Shown: positions 6,002-7,776 of the stretch, one piece after another
Layout of the letters: each line of letters begins with the position of its first letter
How positions within the stretch are numbered: position 1 is the stretch's first letter
NCBI GenBank assembly: GCA_021802225.1
Contig: JAKAAS010000065.1
Coordinates: 1-7,776, forward strand
Length of the DNA stretch: 7,776 bases
Reading direction: 5' to 3'
Origin: Bacillota bacterium
GTDB taxonomy: Bacteria; Bacillota_E; Sulfobacillia; Sulfobacillales; Sulfobacillaceae
The notes under the pieces: model-generated
Databases searched by the model: none
What the model saw: only the letters and a program-made list of their open reading frames with translations
Told to the model about the DNA's origin: nothing
Position numbers and translations under genes: made by a program

Positions 6002-6387
6002 TGCCGCGTTAAACGCCACGCCCGTTTCTGTCCCGGGAACTGCGGCCCCGGCAAGCCCGCCGCCAACTCGCCGTGGACCAACAGCCACGGCCGGGTTTCA
6101 GGGGAATCCCGGTTTGTGAGGGACAAAGACCGTAAACGCCAGGATGATGGACTGTCCATTTTACGCATAGACCTCTTGGCTAATATGGCCGAATCCATCC
6201 GCTGCCGCTAATCTGGTGAATTCCGGTCGTTTTTTCGCGCCGCTGGCCTGTCCTGCCAAAACATGGCGAAGGCCCGCGGAGGTTCCGGTCCCTCGCATTT
6301 CAAGAATCCTTGTCCGCCTCGGAATTGCCTGCATAATTCCGCGCTTTGATTGTTGCTTTGGACCAGATTGATGCTTTCAAGCTGCGG

Positions 6388-6393
6388 TAAAAT
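6388..6393 (+). promoter_or_regulatory. Candidate -10 box for the manC operon
   Basis: TAAAAT differs from the consensus by one base. A TTGATG at 6368-6373 is a plausible -35 but only 14 bases away, so the promoter would be weak or activator-dependent. Transcription would start near 6400, about 50 bases before the leader ORF. Confidence 0.3.
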
Positions 6394-6398
6394 GCTGT

Positions 6399-6414
6399 GG
6401 GCTTGGCCGAGCCC
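6399..6414. promoter_or_regulatory. Near-palindrome at predicted +1 of the manC operon
   Basis: GGGCTTGGCCGAGCCC is symmetrical at all but one pair. It falls on the predicted transcription start, where a repressor could block initiation, or it could form a 5' mRNA hairpin. Function is inferred from position. Confidence 0.3.
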
Positions 6415-6451
6415 GGGGTGAATATGTTACATTTACAGAAGGAGTACAAGG

Positions 6452-6562
6452 ATGCGCATACAGTCCCCAGCCCGTCCCACGGCTCAGGACCGCAGGCCGA
6501 ATCCACAGCAATGGCGGCGGTGGCGCCCTAAGGAGTCGCACACACTATGGCACGTTGGTTGA
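6452..6562 (+). CDS. 36-residue leader ORF overlapping manC
   Basis: ATG 6452 is preceded by AAGGAG (6439-6444) at a 7-base gap, one of the best ribosome binding sites in the window. The product begins MRIQSPARPTAQDRR and continues with a Trp/Arg-rich part (QQWRRWRPKE), ending at TGA 6560-6562. It resembles no family I know and has no signal peptide or membrane segment. Its last 16 bases overlap the manC start in another frame, and the manC ribosome binding site lies inside it. This layout suggests a leader peptide whose translation opens or meters manC initiation. It could also be a spurious ORF, but the strong ribosome binding site argues against that. No attenuator-like terminator is visible between it and manC. 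Confidence 0.5.
   Translation: MRIQSPARPTAQDRRPNPQQWRRWRPKESHTLWHVG
6530..6535 (+). promoter_or_regulatory. Ribosome binding site of manC
   Basis: AAGGAG lies 11 bases before ATG 6547 and inside the leader ORF. The gap is slightly long, which would make translational coupling to the leader useful. Confidence 0.6.
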
Positions 6563-7593
6563 TAATATTGGCAGGAGGGCGCGGCGAGCGGTTCTGGCCT
6601 TTGTCGCGCATGATGCATCCCAAGCAGTTTCTGACGCTGATGGGCAACCACAGCATGATTCGCAGCACGAGGGACCGGGTCCGTTCCCTTATCGGCCCTG
6701 ACAACACCTGGGTGGTGACTGGCCAAGACTATGTGGAGAAGGTCCAGACAAATCTTCCGGATGTTCCCGCCTCCCATATTTTGGGGGAGCCAGTTGGCCG
6801 CAACACGGCCCCGTCCATTGCCTGGGCTGCCCGAGAGATTTACGCTCAGGACCCGGACGGCGTGCTTTTGATTTTGCCGTCGGACCACATGATCAAGTAC
6901 CAGAAACGTTTTCAAAAACTGGCTGAAATGGCTCTGGCTGCCGCAGAAACGCAAGGCGGCTTTTATACCTTCGGAATTGTGCCCACCCATGCGGAGACAG
7001 GCTATGGATATATTGAACAGGGGCAGGAAGTGGCTCACGGCATTGCCCGCGTGAAGCGGTTTATTGAAAAGCCCCCGGCGGAAGCGGCCCAGGAGATGGT
7101 CCAGTCGGGGCATTTTGTTTGGAATTCCGGCATGTTCGCCTTTACGGCCAGAGATTTTCTTGACGCCGTCCGCATCCAACTTCCCGTTTTGGCTGACGGT
7201 ATTGAAGAACTGGTGGCGCACCCGGACGGTCTCGACAGAATTTTTCCTGAACTGCCGCAGATTTCCGTGGACCATGGCATTATGGAACAGGCGCAGAATG
7301 TGTTCGTATTGCCGGCGGATATCGGGTGGGACGACGTGGGCACATTCGCGGCGCTGGCACGCCATCTCCCCCGCAACGATGAGCAGAATGCGGCCCGCGG
7401 CCATGCGATTTTTGTGGACAGCCAGAACGTTACGGCTATTAGCGAAGGGCCGGTGGTCTCGTTCATCGGTGTCAAAGACCTGTTTGTGGTGGCAACCAAG
7501 GACGCGGTCCTCATCTTGTCGCCTGACCGCAGCCAAGACGTCCGCCAAGTCGTTCAGGCCCTCAAGGAAGGGCAGCACGACCACCTGCTCTAG
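6547..7593 (+). CDS. manC: Mannose-1-phosphate guanylyltransferase
   Basis: The enzyme joins mannose-1-phosphate and GTP to give GDP-mannose and pyrophosphate in the cytoplasm, the donor for mannose and, after conversion, fucose or rhamnose units of polysaccharides and glycans. The 348-residue product is the single-domain form of the family, without the C-terminal phosphomannose isomerase domain of bifunctional proteins. Motifs appear in order: nucleotide-binding LAGGRGERFWPLSR (8-21) with HPKQFL (24-29), GRNTAPS (84-90), LPSDH (110-114), TGYGYIE (151-157), FIEKP (172-176), WNSGMF (192-197), SVDHGIME (240-247) and GWDDVGT (260-266). All expected catalytic and sugar-binding positions seem present. 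It follows the leader ORF and is 64 bases before galU, so the genes form one operon for nucleotide sugars. Confidence 0.95.
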   Translation: MARWLIILAGGRGERFWPLSRMMHPKQFLTLMGNHSMIRSTRDRVRSLIGPDNTWVVTGQDYVEKVQTNLPDVPASHILGEPVGRNTAPSIAWAAREIYAQDPDGVLLILPSDHMIKYQKRFQKLAEMALAAAETQGGFYTFGIVPTHAETGYGYIEQGQEVAHGIARVKRFIEKPPAEAAQEMVQSGHFVWNSGMFAFTARDFLDAVRIQLPVLADGIEELVAHPDGLDRIFPELPQISVDHGIMEQAQNVFVLPADIGWDDVGTFAALARHLPRNDEQNAARGHAIFVDSQNVTAISEGPVVSFIGVKDLFVVATKDAVLILSPDRSQDVRQVVQALKEGQHDHLL

Positions 7594-7657
7594 GGCAGCC
7601 CCGCCGCCCCCGGGGAAATAGACCGGGCACATTCTGAGACGAAAGGCAGGAAGGTCT

Positions 7658-7776
7658 ATGAACGAGAATGTAAAAAAGGCAGTGATTCCCGCCGCGGGTT
7701 TAGGGACCCGGTTTCTCCCAGCCACCAAAGCACAGCCGAAAGAAATGCTTTCGCTAATCGACAAGCACGCCGTCCG
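7658..7776 (+). CDS. galU: UTP-glucose-1-phosphate uridylyltransferase, 5' part
   Basis: The enzyme makes UDP-glucose from UTP and glucose-1-phosphate in the cytoplasm, for cell envelope and exopolysaccharide synthesis. Only the first 39 residues are inside the window. They contain the hallmark nucleotide-binding loop [20 protein letters not shown] (11-30). ATG 7658 is preceded by AGGAAGG (7648-7654); using its AGGA part, the gap is 6 bases. Two normally conserved prolines just after the loop are replaced: Ser32 where KEMLP is usual and His37 where DKP is usual. This may mean a divergent paralogue or lineage-specific change. The gene probably shares a transcript with manC. Confidence 0.88.
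   Translation, partial: MNENVKKAVIPAAGLGTRFLPATKAQPKEMLSLIDKHAV

Larger units (their letters stand above)
6002..6436. other. Non-coding region with short inverted repeats
   Basis: I see no supportable gene in these 435 bases. A 66-codon minus-strand frame ending at 5998 has no recognisable sequence or good ribosome binding site. Inverted repeats are GCCGTGG/CCACGGC (6070-6091), CGGAATT/AATTCCG (6320-6341) and the near-palindrome at 6399-6414. The right half probably carries the promoter of the manC operon. Confidence 0.5.

Noticed and set aside
5998..6198. 66-codon minus-strand ORF next to the IS right end
   Set aside because: No recognisable sequence, no clear ribosome binding site, and the stop lies in the target duplication; probably chance.
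6484..7764. 426-codon open frame on the minus strand opposite manC and galU
   Set aside because: manC and galU on the + strand carry complete family motifs; the antisense frame matches no family and is a shadow of their codon usage.

Overview
The window looks like a chromosomal segment of a moderately GC-rich bacterium, most likely a Gram-positive of the Bacillota (an acidophilic or thermophilic Sulfobacillus-like lineage is a guess, not a demonstration). This rests on strong purine-rich Shine-Dalgarno sites, GTG as well as ATG starts, and the types of genes present. No rRNA, tRNA or CRISPR array is visible.

Left part (1-3320): after about 300 bases with no recognisable gene comes a TetR-family repressor on the + strand, behind an extended -10 promoter. 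It converges on, and its end overlaps, a leftward two-gene phosphate operon: phoU, then a Na+/phosphate cotransporter (NptA/YjbB-like) with its own C-terminal PhoU-like domain. A TATAAT box lies just upstream of phoU.

Middle part (3321-6001): an AbrB-type antitoxin followed by a PIN-domain toxin, a VapBC-like toxin-antitoxin module, is in advanced decay. The PIN reading frame can be followed to its original stop only by crossing about four frameshifts. Exactly at that stop sits a complete 1,717-bp insertion sequence with 18-bp perfect terminal inverted repeats and a TTAG target duplication. Its DDE transposase keeps the catalytic triad but is split by a frameshift that a 4-bp CCGG tandem duplication would explain. 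The right end of the IS holds an intrinsic terminator facing outside transcription and a 25-bp perfect palindrome.

Right part (6002-7776): about 450 bases of apparently non-coding DNA with several short inverted repeats lead to a nucleotide-sugar operon. A 36-codon leader ORF with an excellent ribosome binding site overlaps the start of manC (mannose-1-phosphate guanylyltransferase, GDP-mannose synthesis). After 64 bases comes the start of galU (UTP-glucose-1-phosphate uridylyltransferase), cut by the window edge. Together these two enzymes would supply GDP-mannose and UDP-glucose for polysaccharide or glycan synthesis.
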